DNA from: Rallus limicola
Lineage: Eukaryota; Chordata; Aves; Gruiformes; Rallidae
Assembly: GCA_022605955.1 (NCBI GenBank)
Contig: JAKCOZ010000303.1
Coordinates: forward strand, 1-64,000
Direction of reading: 5' to 3'
Length of the DNA: 64,000 nucleotides
Shown here: piece after piece, positions 50,704 to 63,577 of the stretch
Layout: every line of letters starts with the position of its first letter
How positions within the stretch are numbered: the first letter of the stretch is position 1
Program-made: the position numbers and the translations under genes
Notes under the pieces: model-generated
Told to the model about the DNA's origin: nothing
Databases searched by the model: none
What the model saw: the letters and a program-made list of their open reading frames with translations, nothing else

Positions 50704-53700
50704 ATGCCTTTCAGGCCTAGCTTCTTTACTTTGGGAGTTATTGCTGGACGTTTAGCATGTTTTGAACTGCAGTCTGCTAGGGCCGAGAAAAGCACTGTAG
50801 GAGGTAGCAGGTATGTTCCTTCTTTCCAGGCAAAGGAAAAGGCTGAGAGCCAAAGTGACAGGGTCTGCTTGTGTGTCCTGTTAGGAGGTTTCAGACAAGC
50901 TATGCCTTTCAGTCCTAGCTTCTTTACTTTGGGAGTTATTGCTGGACGTTTAGCATGTTTTGAACTGCAGTCTGCTAGGGCCGAGAAAAGCACCGTAGGA
51001 GGTAGCAGGCATGTTCCCTCTTTCCAGGCAAAGGAAAAGGCTGAGAGCCAAAGTGACAGGGTCTGCTTGTGTGTCCTGTTAGGAGGTTTCAGACAAGCTA
51101 TGCCTTTCATGCCTAGCTTCTTTACTTTGGGAGTTATTGCTGGACGTTTAGCATGTTTTGAACTGCAGTCTGCTAGGGCCGAGAAAAGCACCGTAGGAGC
51201 TTCCAGGCATGTTCCCTCTTTCCAGGCAAAGGAAAAGGCTGAGAGCCAAAGTGACAGGGTCTGCTTGTGTGTCCTGTTAGGAGGTTTCAGACAAGCTATG
51301 CCTTTCAGTCCTAGCTTCTTTACTTTGGGAGTTATTGCTGGACGTTTAGCATGTTTTGAACTGCAGTCTGCTAGGGCCGAGAAAAGCACTGTAGGAGGTA
51401 GCAGGTATGTTCCTTCTTTCCAGGCAAAGGAAAAGGCTGAGAGCCAAAGTGACAGGGTCTGCTTGTGTGTCCTGTTAGGAGGTTTCAGACAAGCTATGCC
51501 TTTCAGTCCTAGCTTCTTTACTTTGGGAGTTATTGCTGGACGTTTAGCATGTTTTGAACTGCAGTCTGCTAGGGCCGAGAAAAGCACCGTAGGAGCTTCC
51601 AGGCATGTTCCCTCTTTCCAGGCAAAGGAAAAGGCTGAGAGCCAAAGTGACAGGGTCTGCTTGTGTGTCCTGTTAGGAGGTTTCAGACAAGCTATGCCTT
51701 TCAGTCCTAGCTTCTTTACTTTGGGAGTTATTGCTGGACGTTTAGCAAGTTTTGAACTGCAGTCTGCTAGGGCCGAGAAAAGCACCGTAGGAGGTTCCAG
51801 GCATGTTCCCTCTTTCCAGGCAAAGGAAAAGGCTGAGAGCCAAAGTGACAGGGTCTGCTTGTGTGTCCTGTTAGGAGGTTTCAGACAAGCTATGCCTTTC
51901 ATGCCTAGCTTCTTTACTTTGGGAGTTATTGCTGGACGTTTAGCATGTTTTGAACTGCAGTCTGCTAGGGCCGAGAAAAGCACCGTAGGAGGTAGCAGGT
52001 ATGTTCCTTCTTTCCAGGCAAAGGAAAAGGCTGAGAGCCAAAGTGACAGGGTCTGCTTGTGTGTCCTGTTAGGAGGTTTCAGACAAGCTATGCCTTTCAT
52101 GCCTAGCTTCTTTACTTTGGGAGTTATTGCTGGACGTTTAGCATGTTTTGAACTGCAGTCTGCTAGGGCCGAGAAAAGCACCGTAGGAGGTTCCAGGCAT
52201 GTTCCCTCTTTCCAGGCAAAGGAAAAGGCTGAGAGCCAAAGTGACAGGGTCTGCTTGTGTGTCCTGTTAGGAGGTTTCAGACAAGCTATGCCTTTCATGC
52301 CTAGCTTCTTTACTTTGGGAGTTATTGCTGGACGTTTAGCATGTTTTGAACTGCAGTCTGCTAGGGCCGAGAAAAGCACTGTAGGAGGTAGCAGGTATGT
52401 TCCTTCTTTCCAGGCAAAGGAAAAGGCTGAGTGCCAAAGTGACAGGGTCTGCTTGTGTGTCCTGTTAGGAGGTTTCAGACAAGCTATGCCTTTCATGCCT
52501 AGCTTCTTTACTTTGGGAGTTATTGCTGGACGTTTAGCATGTTTTGAACTGCAGTCTGCTAGGGCCGAGAAAAGCACCGTAGGAGGTTCCAGGCATGTTC
52601 CCTCTTTCCAGGCAAAGGAAAAGGCTGAGAGCCAAAGTGACAGGGTCTGCTTGTGTGTCCTGTTAGGAGGTTTCAGACAAGCTATGCCTTTCAGGCCTAG
52701 CTTCTTTACTTTGGGAGTTATTGCTGGACGTTTAGCATGTTTTGAACTGCAGTCTGCTAGGGCCGAGAAAAGCACTGTAGGAGGTAGCAGGTATGTTCCT
52801 TCTTTCCAGGCAAAGGAAAAGGCTGAGAGCCAAAGTGACAGGGTCTGCTTGTGTGTCCTGTTAGGAGGTTTCAGACAAGCTATGCCTTTCAGTCCTAGCT
52901 TCTTTACTTTGGGAGTTATTGCTGGACGTTTAGCATGTTTTGAACTGCAGTCTGCTAGGGCCGAGAAAAGCACCGTAGGAGGTAGCAGGCATGTTCCCTC
53001 TTTCCAGGCAAAGGAAAAGGCTGAGAGCCAAAGTGACAGGGTCTGCTTGTGTGTCCTGTTAGGAGGTTTCAGACAAGCTATGCCTTTCATGCCTAGCTTC
53101 TTTACTTTGGGAGTTATTGCTGGACGTTTAGCATGTTTTGAACTGCAGTCTGCTAGGGCCGAGAAAAGCACCGTAGGAGCTTCCAGGCATGTTCCCTCTT
53201 TCCAGGCAAAGGAAAAGGCTGAGAGCCAAAGTGACAGGGTCTGCTTGTGTGTCCTGTTAGGAGGTTTCAGACAAGCTATGCCTTTCAGTCCTAGCTTCTT
53301 TACTTTGGGAGTTATTGCTGGACGTTTAGCATGTTTTGAACTGCAGTCTGCTAGGGCCGAGAAAAGCACTGTAGGAGGTAGCAGGTATGTTCCTTCTTTC
53401 CAGGCAAAGGAAAAGGCTGAGAGCCAAAGTGACAGGGTCTGCTTGTGTGTCCTGTTAGGAGGTTTCAGACAAGCTATGCCTTTCAGTCCTAGCTTCTTTA
53501 CTTTGGGAGTTATTGCTGGACGTTTAGCATGTTTTGAACTGCAGTCTGCTAGGGCCGAGAAAAGCACCGTAGGAGCTTCCAGGCATGTTCCCTCTTTCCA
53601 GGCAAAGGAAAAGGCTGAGAGCCAAAGTGACAGGGTCTGCTTGTGTGTCCTGTTAGGAGGTTTCAGACAAGCTATGCCTTTCAGTCCTAGCTTCTTTACT

Positions 53701-56050
53701 TTGGGAGTTATTGCTGGACGTTTAGCAAGTTTTGAACTGCAGTCTGCTAGGGCCGAGAAAAGCACCGTAGGAGGTTCCAGGCATGTTCCCTCTTTCCAGG
53801 CAAAGGAAAAGGCTGAGAGCCAAAGTGACAGGGTCTGCTTGTGTGTCCTGTTAGGAGGTTTCAGACAAGCTATGCCTTTCATGCCTAGCTTCTTTACTTT
53901 GGGAGTTATTGCTGGACGTTTAGCATGTTTTGAACTGCAGTCTGCTAGGGCCGAGAAAAGCACCGTAGGAGGTAGCAGGTATGTTCCTTCTTTCCAGGCA
54001 AAGGAAAAGGCTGAGAGCCAAAGTGACAGGGTCTGCTTGTGTGTCCTGTTAGGAGGTTTCAGACAAGCTATGCCTTTCATGCCTAGCTTCTTTACTTTGG
54101 GAGTTATTGCTGGACGTTTAGCATGTTTTGAACTGCAGTCTGCTAGGGCCGAGAAAAGCACCGTAGGAGGTTCCAGGCATGTTCCCTCTTTCCAGGCAAA
54201 GGAAAAGGCTGAGAGCCAAAGTGACAGGGTCTGCTTGTGTGTCCTGTTAGGAGGTTTCAGACAAGCTATGCCTTTCATGCCTAGCTTCTTTACTTTGGGA
54301 GTTATTGCTGGACGTTTAGCATGTTTTGAACTGCAGTCTGCTAGGGCCGAGAAAAGCACTGTAGGAGGTAGCAGGTATGTTCCTTCTTTCCAGGCAAAGG
54401 AAAAGGCTGAGTGCCAAAGTGACAGGGTCTGCTTGTGTGTCCTGTTAGGAGGTTTCAGACAAGCTATGCCTTTCATGCCTAGCTTCTTTACTTTGGGAGT
54501 TATTGCTGGACGTTTAGCATGTTTTGAACTGCAGTCTGCTAGGGCCGAGAAAAGCACCGTAGGAGCTTCCAGGCATGTTCCCTCTTTCCAGGCAAAGGAA
54601 AAGGCTGAGAGCCAAAGTGACAGGGTCTGCTTGTGTGTCCTGTTAGGAGGTTTCAGACAAGCTATGCCTTTCAGTCCTAGCTTCTTTACTTTGGGAGTTA
54701 TTGCTGGACGTTTAGCATGTTTTGAACTGCAGTCTGCTAGGGCCGAGAAAAGCACCGTAGGAGGTTCCAGGCATGTTCCCTCTTTCCATGCAAAGGAAAA
54801 GGCTGAGAGCCAAAGTGACAGGGTCTGCTTGTGTGTCCTGTTAGGAGGTTTCAGACAAGCTATGCCTTTCAGTCCTAGCTTCTTTACTTTGGGAGTTATT
54901 GCTGGACGTTTAGCATGTTTTGAACTACAGTCTGCTAGGGCCGAGAAAAGCACCGTAGGAGGTTCCAGGCATGTTCCCTCTTTCCAGGCAAAGGAAAAGG
55001 CTGAGAGCCAAAGTGACAGGGTCAGCTTGTGTGTCCTGTTAGGAGGTTTCAGACAAGCTATGCCTTTCAGTCCTAGCTTCTTTACTTTGGGAGTTATTGC
55101 TGGACGTTTAGCATGTTTTGAACTGCAGTCTGCTAGGGCCGAGAAAAGCACCGTAGGAGGTTCCAGGCATGTTCCCTCTTTCCAGGCAAAGGAAAAGGCT
55201 GAGAGCCAAAGTGACAGGGTCAGCTTGTGTGTCCTGTTAGGAGGTTTCAGACAAGCTATGCCTTTCAGTCCTAGCTTCTTTACTTTGGGAGTTATTGCTG
55301 GACGTTTAGCATGTTTTGAACTGCAGTCTGCTAGGGCCGAGAAAAGCACTGTAGGAGGTAGCAGGTATGTTCCTTCTTTCCAGGCAAAGGAAAAGGCTGA
55401 GTGCCAAAGTGACAGGGTCTGCTTGTGTGTCCTGTTAGGAGGTTTCAGACAAGCTATGCCTTTCATGCCTAGCTTCTTTACTTTGGGAGTTATTGCTGGA
55501 CGTTTAGCATGTTTTGAACTGCAGTCTGCTAGGGCCGAGAAAAGCACCGTAGGAGGTAGCAGGTATGTTCCTTCTTTCCAGGCAAAGGAAAAGGCTGAGA
55601 GCCAAAGTGACAGGGTCTGCTTGTGTGTCCTGTTAGGAGGTTTCAGACAAGCTATGCCTTTCATGCCTAGCTTCTTTACTTTGGGAGTTATTGCTGGACT
55701 TTTAGCATGTTTTGAACTGCAGTCTGCTAGGGCCGAGAAAAGCACCGTAGGAGGTTCCAGGCATGTTCCCTCTTTCCAGGCAAAGGAAAAGGCTGAGAGC
55801 CAAAGTGACAGGGTCTGCTTGTGTGTCCTGTTAGGAGGTTTCAGACAAGCTATGCCTTTCATGCCTAGCTTCTTTACTTTGGGAGTTATTGCTGGACGTT
55901 TAGCATGTTTTGAACTGCAGTCTGCTAGGGCCGAGAAAAGCACCGTAGGAGCTTCCAGGCATGTTCCCTCTTTCCAGACAAAAGAAAAAGGCTGAGAGCC
56001 AAAGTGACGGGGTCTGCTTGTGTGTCCTGTTAGGAGGTTTCAGACAAGCT
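50704..56050 (+). repeat. Right-domain unit, 27 monomers, with a 10-monomer tandem duplication
   Basis: It opens with a copy bearing CAGGCCT (50704) that recurs at 52684 after exactly 1980 bp. Nine monomers match in order between 50704-52485 and 52684-54465. The rest includes a CCATGCAAAG copy (near 54787), two GTCAGC copies and a GGACTTTTAG copy. One monomer has lost its PstI site (CTACAG, changed base at 54927). It closes with the 199-bp mA copy at 55852-56050. Confidence 0.85.
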
Positions 56051-58823
56051 ATGCCTTTCAGTCCTAGCTTCTTTACTTTGGGAGTTATTGCTGGACGTTT
56101 AGCATGTTTTGAACTGCAGTCTGCTAGGGCCGAGAAAAGCACTGTAGGAGGTAGCAGGTATGTTCCTTCTTTCCAGGCAAAGGAAAAGGCTGAGAGCCAA
56201 AGTGACAGGGTCTGCTTGTGTGTCCTGTTAGGAGGTTTCAGACAAGCTATGCCTTTCATGCCTAGCTTCTTTACTTTGGGAGTTATTGCTGGACGTTTAG
56301 CATGTTTTGAACTGCAGTCTGCTAGGGCCGAGAAAAGCACCGTAGGAGGTTCCAGGCATGTTCCCTCTTTCCAGGCAAAGGAAAAGGCTGAGAGCCAAAG
56401 TGACAGGGTCAGCTTGTGTGTCCTGTTAGGAGGTTTCAGACAAGCTATGCCTTTCAGTCCTAGCTTCTTTACTTTGGGAGTTATTGCTGGACGTTTAGCA
56501 TGTTTTGAACTGCAGTCTGCTAGGGCCGAGAAAAGCACTGTAGGAGGTAGCAGGTATGTTCCTTCTTTCCAGGCAAAGGAAAAGGCTGAGAGCCAAAGTG
56601 ACAGGGTCTGCTTGTGTGTCCTGTTAGGAGGTTTCAGACAAGCTATGCCTTTCATGCCTAGCTTCTTTACTTTGGGAGTTATTGCTGGACGTTTAGCATG
56701 TTTTGAACTGCAGTCTGCTAGGGCCGAGAAAAGCACCGTAGGAGGTTCCAGGCATGTTCCCTCTTTCCAGGCAAAGGAAAAGGCTGAGAGCCAAAGTGAC
56801 AGGGTCTGCTTGTGTGTCCTGTTAGGAGGTTTCAGACAAGCTATGCCTTTCATGCCTAGCTTCTTTACTTTGGGAGTTATTGCTGGACGTTTAGCATGTT
56901 TTGAACTGCAGTCTGCTAGGGCCGAGAAAAGCACCGTAGGAGGTTCCAGGCATGTTCCCTCTTTCCAGGCAAAGGAAAAGGCTGAGAGCCAAAGTGACAG
57001 GGTCTGCTTGTGTGTCCTGTTAGGAGGTTTCAGACAAGCTATGCCTTTCAGTCCTAGCTTCTTTACTTTGGGAGTTATTGCTGGACGTTTAGCATGTTTT
57101 GAACTGCAGTCTGCTAGGGCCGAGAAAAGCACCGTAGGAGGTAGCAGGTATGTTCCTTCTTTCCAGGCAAAGGAAAAGGCTGAGAGCCAAAGTGACAGGG
57201 TCTGCTTGTGTGTCCTGTTAGGAGGTTTCAGACAAGCTATGCCTTTCATGCCTAGCTTCTATACTTTGGGAGTTATTGCTGGACGTTTAGCATGTTTTGA
57301 ACTGCAGTCTGCTAGGGCCGAGAAAAGCACCGTAGGAGGTTCCAGGCATGTTCCTTCTTTCCAGGCAAAGGAAAAGGCTGAGAGCCAAAGTGACAGGGTC
57401 TGCTTGTGTGTCCTGTTAGGAGGTTTCAGACAAGCTATGCCTTTCATGCCTAGCTTCTTTACTTTGGGAGTTATTGCTGGACGTTTAGCATGTTTTGAAC
57501 TGCAGTCTGCTAGGGCCGAGAAAAGCACCGTAGGAGGTAGCAGGTATGTTCCTTCTTTCCAGGCAAAGGAAAAGGCTGAGAGCCAAAGTGACAGGGTCTG
57601 CTTGTGTGTCCTGTTAGGAGGTTTCAGACAAGCTATGCCTTTCAGTCCTAGCTTCTTTACTTTGGGAGTTATTGCTGGACGTTTAGCATGTTTTGAACTG
57701 CAGTCTGCTAGGGCCGAGAAAAGCACCGTAGGAGGTTCCAGGCATGTTCCCTCTTTCCAGGCAAAGGAAAAGGCTGAGAGCCAAAGTGACAGGGTCTGCT
57801 TGTGTGTCCTGTTAGGAGGTTTCAGACAAGCTATGCCTTTCAGTCCTAGCTTCTTTACTTTGGGAGTTATTGCTGGACGTTTAGCATGTTTTGAACTGCA
57901 GTCTGCTAGGGCCGAGAAAAGCACTGTAGGAGGTAGCAGGTATGTTCCTTCTTTCCAGGCAAAGGAAAAGGCTGAGAGCCAAAGTGACAGGGTCTGCTTG
58001 TGTGTCCTGTTAGGAGGTTTCAGACAAGCTATGCCTTTCAGTCCTAGCTTCTTTACTTTGGGAGTTATTGCTGGACGTTTAGCATGTTTTGAACTGCAGT
58101 CTGCTAGGGCCGAGAAAAGCACTGTAGGAGGTAGCAGGTATGTTCCTTCTTTCCAGGCAAAGGAAAAGGCTGAGAGCCAAAGTGACAGGGTCTGCTTGTG
58201 TGTCCTGTTAGGAGGTTTCAGACAAGCTATGCCTTTCATGCCTAGCTTCTTTACTTTGGGAGTTATTGCTGGACGTTTAGCATGTTTTGAACTGCAGTCT
58301 GCTAGGGCCGAGAAAAGCACCGTAGGAGGTAGCAGGTATGTTCCTTCTTTCCAGGCAAAGGAAAAGGCTGAGAGCCAAAGTGACAGGGTCTGCTTGTGTG
58401 TCCTGTTAGGAGGTTTCAGACAAGCTATGCCTTTCATGCCTAGCTTCTTTACTTTGGGAGTTATTGCTGGACGTTTAGCATGTTTTGAACTGCAGTCTGC
58501 TAGGGCCGAGAAAAGCACCGTAGGAGGTTCCAGGCATGTTCCCTCTTTCCAGGCAAAGGAAAAGGCTGAGAGCCAAAGTGACAGGGTCTGCTTGTGTGTC
58601 CTGTTAGGAGGTTTCAGACAAGCTATGCCTTTCATGCCTAGCTTCTTTACTTTGGGAGTTATTGCTGGACGTTTAGCATGTTTTGAACTGCAGTCTGCTA
58701 GGGCCGAGAAAAGCACTGTAGGAGCTTCCAGGCATGTTCCCTCTTTCCAGACAAAAGAAAAAGGCTGAGAGCCAAAGTGACGGGGTCTGCTTGTGTGTCC
58801 TGTTAGGAGGTTTCAGACAAGCT
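56051..58823 (+). repeat. Right-domain unit, 14 monomers
   Basis: Order: sY, mH with GTCAGC, sY, mH, mH, sY, a TTCTATACT copy at 57239, mY, sH, sY, sY, mY, mH, and the closing 199-bp mA copy followed by GACGGGG. The first eight subtypes parallel the openings at 39416 and 43773 with one m/s change. Confidence 0.85.
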
Positions 58824-61398
58824 ATGCCTTTCAGTCCTAGCTTCTTTACTTTGGGAGTTATTGCTGGACGTTTAGCATGTTTTGAACTGCAGTCTGCTAG
58901 GGCCGAGAAAAGCACTGTAGGAGGTAGCAGGTATGTTCCTTCTTTCCAGGCAAAGGAAAAGGCTGAGAGCCAAAGTGACAGGGTCTGCTTGTGTGTCCTG
59001 TTAGGAGGTTTCAGACAAGCTATGCCTTTCATGCCTAGATTCTTTACTTTGGGAGTTATTGCTGGACGTTTAGCATGTTTTGAACTGCAGTCTGCTAGGG
59101 CCGAGAAAAGCACCGTAGGAGGTTCCAGGCATGTTCCCTCTTTCCAGGCAAAGGAAAAGGCTGAGAGCCAAAGTGACAGGGTCTGCTTGTGTGTCCTGTT
59201 AGGAGGTTTCAGACAAGCTATGCCTTTCATGCCTAGCTTCTTTACTTTGGGAGTTATTGCTGGACGTTTAGCATGTTTTGAACTGCAGTCTGCTAGGGCC
59301 GAGAAAAGCACCGTAGGAGGTTCCAGGCATGTTCCCTCTTTCCAGGCAAAGGAAAAGGCTGAGAGCCAAAGTGACAGGGTCTGCTTGTGTGTCCTGTTAG
59401 GAGGTTTCAGACAAGCTATGCCTTTCAGTCCTAGCTTCTTTACTTTGGGAGTTATTGCTGGACGTTTAGCATGTTTTGAACTGCAGTCTGCTAGGGCCGA
59501 GAAAAGCACTGTAGGAGGTAGCAGGTATGTTCCTTCTTTCCAGGCAAAGGAAAAGGCTGAGAGCCAAAGTGACAGGGTCTGCTTGTGTGTCCTGTTAGGA
59601 GGTTTCAGACAAGCTATGCCTTTCAGTCCTAGCTTCTATACTTTGGGAGTTATTGCTGGACGTTTAGCATGTTTTGAACTGCAGTCTGCTAGGGCCGAGA
59701 AAAGCACCGTAGGAGGTTCCAGGCATGTTCCTTCTTTCCAGGCAAAGGAAAAGGCTGAGAGCCAAAGTGACAGGGTCTGCTTGTGTGTCCTGTTAGGAGG
59801 TTTCAGACAAGCTATGCCTTTCATGCCTAGCTTCTTTACTTTGGGAGTTATTGCTGGACGTTTAGCATGTTTTGAACTGCAGTCTGCTAGGGCCGAGAAA
59901 AGCACCGTAGGAGGTAGCAGGTATGTTCCTTCTTTCCAGGCAAAGGAAAAGGCTGAGAGCCAAAGTGACAGGGTCTGCTTGTGTGTCCTGTTAGGAGGTT
60001 TCAGACAAGCTATGCCTTTCAGTCCTAGCTTCTTTACTTTGGGAGTTATTGCTGGACGTTTAGCATGTTTTGAACTGCAGTCTGCTAGAGCCGAGAAAAG
60101 CACCGTAGGAGGTTCCAGGCATGTTCCCTCTTTCCAGGCAAAGGAAAAGGCTGAGAGCCAAAGTGACAGGGTCTGCTTGTGTGTCCTGTTAGGAGGTTTC
60201 AGACAAGCTATGCCTTTCAGTCCTAGCTTCTTTACTTTGGGAGTTATTGCTGGACGTTTAGCATGTTTTGAACTGCAGTCTGCTAGGGCCGAGAAAAGCA
60301 CTGTAGGAGGTAGCAGGTATGTTCCTTCTTTCCAGGCAAAGGAAAAGGCTGAGAGCCAAAGTGACAGGGTCTGCTTGTGTGTCCTGTTAGGAGGTTTCAG
60401 ACAAGCTATGCCTTTCAGTCCTAGCTTCTTTACTTTGGGAGTTATTGCTGGACGTTTAGCATGTTTTGAACTGCAGTCTGCTAGGGCCGAGAAAAGCACT
60501 GTAGGAGGTAGCAGGTATGTTCCTTCTTTCCAGGCAAAGGAAAAGGCTGAGAGCCAAAGTGACAGGGTCTGCTTGTGTGTCCTGTTAGGAGGTTTCAGAC
60601 AAGCTATGCCTTTCAGTCCTAGCTTCTTTACTTTGGGAGTTATTGCTGGACGTTTAGCATGTTTTGAACTGCAGTCTGCTAGGGCCGAGAAAAGCACCGT
60701 AGGAGGTTCCAGGCATGTTCCCTCTTTCCAGGCAAAGGAAAAGGCTGAGAGCCAAAGTGACAGGGTCAGCTTGTGTGTCCTGTTAGGAGGTTTCAGACAA
60801 GCTATGCCTTTCAGTCCTAGCTTCTTTACTTTGGGAGTTATTGCTGGACGTTTAGCATGTTTTGAACTGCAGTCTGCTAGGGCCGAGAAAAGCACTGTAG
60901 GAGGTAGCAGGTATGTTCCTTCTTTCCAGGCAAAGGAAAAGGCTGAGAGCCAAAGTGACAGGGTCTGCTTGTGTGTCCTGTTAGGAGGTTTCAGACAAGC
61001 TATGCCTTTCATGCCTAGCTTCTTTACTTTGGGAGTTATTGCTGGACGTTTAGCATGTTTTGAACTGCAGTCTGCTAGGGCCGAGAAAAGCACCGTAGGA
61101 GGTTCCAGGCATGTTCCCTCTTTCCAGGCAAAGGAAAAGGCTGAGAGCCAAAGTGACAGGGTCTGCTTGTGTGTCCTGTTAGGAGGTTTCAGACAAGCTA
61201 TGCCTTTCATGCCTAGCTTCTTTACTTTGGGAGTTATTGCTGGACGTTTAGCATGTTTTGAACTGCAGTCTGCTAGGGCCGAGAAAAGCACCGTAGGAGC
61301 TTCCAGGCATGTTCCCTCTTTCCAGACAAAAGAAAAAGGCTGAGAGCCAAAGTGACGGGGTCTGCTTGTGTGTCCTGTTAGGAGGTTTCAGACAAGCT
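58824..61398 (+). repeat. Right-domain unit, 13 monomers
   Basis: Order: sY, mH with CTAGATTC, mH, sY, a TTCTATACT copy at 59616 (with CAGTCCT, unlike the others), mY, sH with TAGAGCC, sY, sY, sH with GTCAGC, sY, mH, and a closing 199-bp mA copy with GACGGGG. Confidence 0.85.
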
Positions 61399-63577
61399 AT
61401 GCCTTTCAGTCCTAGCTTCTTTACTTTGGGAGTTATTGCTGGACGTTTAGCATGTTTTGAACTGCAGTCTGCTAGGGCCGAGAAAAGCACTGTAGGAGGT
61501 AGCAGGTATGTTCCTTCTTTCCAGGCAAAGGAAAAGGCTGAGAGCCAAAGTGACAGGGTCTGCTTGTGTGTCCTGTTAGGAGGTTTCAGACAAGCTATGC
61601 CTTTCAGTCCTAGCTTCTTTACTTTGGGAGTTATTGCTGGACGTTTAGCATGTTTTGAACTGCAGTCTGCTAGGGCCGAGAAAAGCACCGTAGGAGGTTC
61701 CAGGCATGTTCCCTCTTTCCAGGCAAAGGAAAAGGCTGAGAGCCAAAGTGACAGGGTCAGCTTGTGTGTCCTGTTAGGAGGTTTCAGACAAGCTATGCCT
61801 TTCAGTCCTAGCTTCTTTACTTTGGGAGTTATTGCTGGACGTTTAGCATGTTTTGAACTGCAGTCTGCTAGGGCCGAGAAAAGCACTGTAGGAGGTAGCA
61901 GGTATGTTCCTTCTTTCCAGGCAAAGGAAAAGGCTGAGAGCCAAAGTGACACGGTCTGCTTGTGTGTCCTGTTAGGAGGTTTCAGACAAGCTATGCCTTT
62001 CATGCCTAGCTTCTTTACTTTGGGAGTTATTGCTGGACGTTTAGCATGTTTTGAACTGCAGTCTGCTAGGGCCGAGAAAAGCACCGTAGGAGGTTCCAGG
62101 CATGTTCCCTCTTTCCAGGCAAAGGAAAAGGCTGAGAGCCAAAGTGACAGGGTCTGCTTGTGTGTCCTGTTAGGAGGTTTCAGACAAGCTATGCCTTTCA
62201 TGCCTAGCTTCTTTACTTTGGGAGTTATTGCTGGACGTTTAGCATGTTTTGAACTGCAGTCTGCTAGGGCCGAGAAAAGCACCGTAGGAGGTTCCAGGCA
62301 TGTTCCCTCTTTCCAGGCAAAGGAAAAGGCTGAGAGCCAAAGTGACAGGGTCTGCTTGTGTGTCCTGTTAGGAGGTTTCAGACAAGCTATGCCTTTCATG
62401 CCTAGCTTCTTTACTTTGGGAGTTATTGCTGGACGTTTAGCATGTTTTGAACTGCAGTCTGCTAGGGCCGAGAAAAGCACCGTAGGAGCTTCCAGGCATG
62501 TTCCTTCTTTCCAGGCAAAGGAAAAGGCTGAGAGCCAAAGTGACAGGGTCTGCTTGTGTGTCCTGTTAGGAGGTTTCAGACAAGCTATGCCTTTCATGCC
62601 TAGCTTCTTTACTTTGGGAGTTATTGCTGGACGTTTAGCATGTTTTGAACTGCAGTCTGCTAGGGCCGAGAAAAGCACCGTAGGAGGTAGCAGGTATGTT
62701 CCTTCTTTCCAGGCAAAGGAAAAGGCTGAGAGCCAAAGTGACAGGGTCTGCTTGTGTGTCCTGTTAGGAGGTTTCAGACAAGCTATGCCTTTCAGTCCTA
62801 GCTTCTTTACTTTGGGAGTTATTGCTGGACGTTTAGCATGTTTTGAACTGCAGTCTGCTAGGGCCGAGAAAAGCACCGTAGGAGGTTCCAGGCATGTTCC
62901 CTCTTTCCAGGCAAAGGAAAAGGCTGAGAGCCAAAGTGACAGGGTCTGCTTGTGTGTCCTGTTAGGAGGTTTCAGACAAGCTATGCCTTTCAGTCCTAGC
63001 TTCTTTACTTTGGGAGTTATTGCTGGACGTTTAGCATGTTTTGAACTGCAGTCTGCTAGGGCCGAGAAAAGCACTGTAGGAGGTAGCAGGTATGTTCCTT
63101 CTTTCCAGGCAAAGGAAAAGGCTGAGAGCCAAAGTGACAGGGTCTGCTTGTGTGTCCTGTTAGGAGGTTTCAGACAAGCTATGCCTTTCATGCCTAGATT
63201 CTTTACTTTGGGAGTTATTGCTGGACGTTTAGCATGTTTTGAACTGCAGTCTGCTAGGGCCGAGAAAAGCACCGTAGGAGGTAGCAGGTATGTTCCTTCT
63301 TTCCAGGCAAAGGAAAAGGCTGAGAGCCAAAGTGACAGGGTCTGCTTGTGTGTCCTGTTAGGAGGTTTCAGACAAGCTATGCCTTTCATGCCTAGCTTCT
63401 TTACTTTGGGAGTTATTGCTGGACGTTTAGCATGTTTTGAACTGCAGTCTGCTAGGGCCGAGAAAAGCACCGTAGGAGGTTCCAGGCATGTTCCCTCTTT
63501 CCAGACAAAAGAAAAAGGCTGAGAGCCAAAGTGACAGGGTCTGCTTGTGTGTCCTGTTAGGAGGTTTCAGACAAGCT
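61399..63577 (+). repeat. Right-domain unit, 11 monomers
   Basis: Order: sY, sH with GTCAGC, sY with GACACGG, mH, mH, mA, mY, sH, sY, mY with CTAGATTC, and the closing 199-bp mH copy with GACAGGG. The last five monomers match 49713-50703 in order. Confidence 0.85.
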
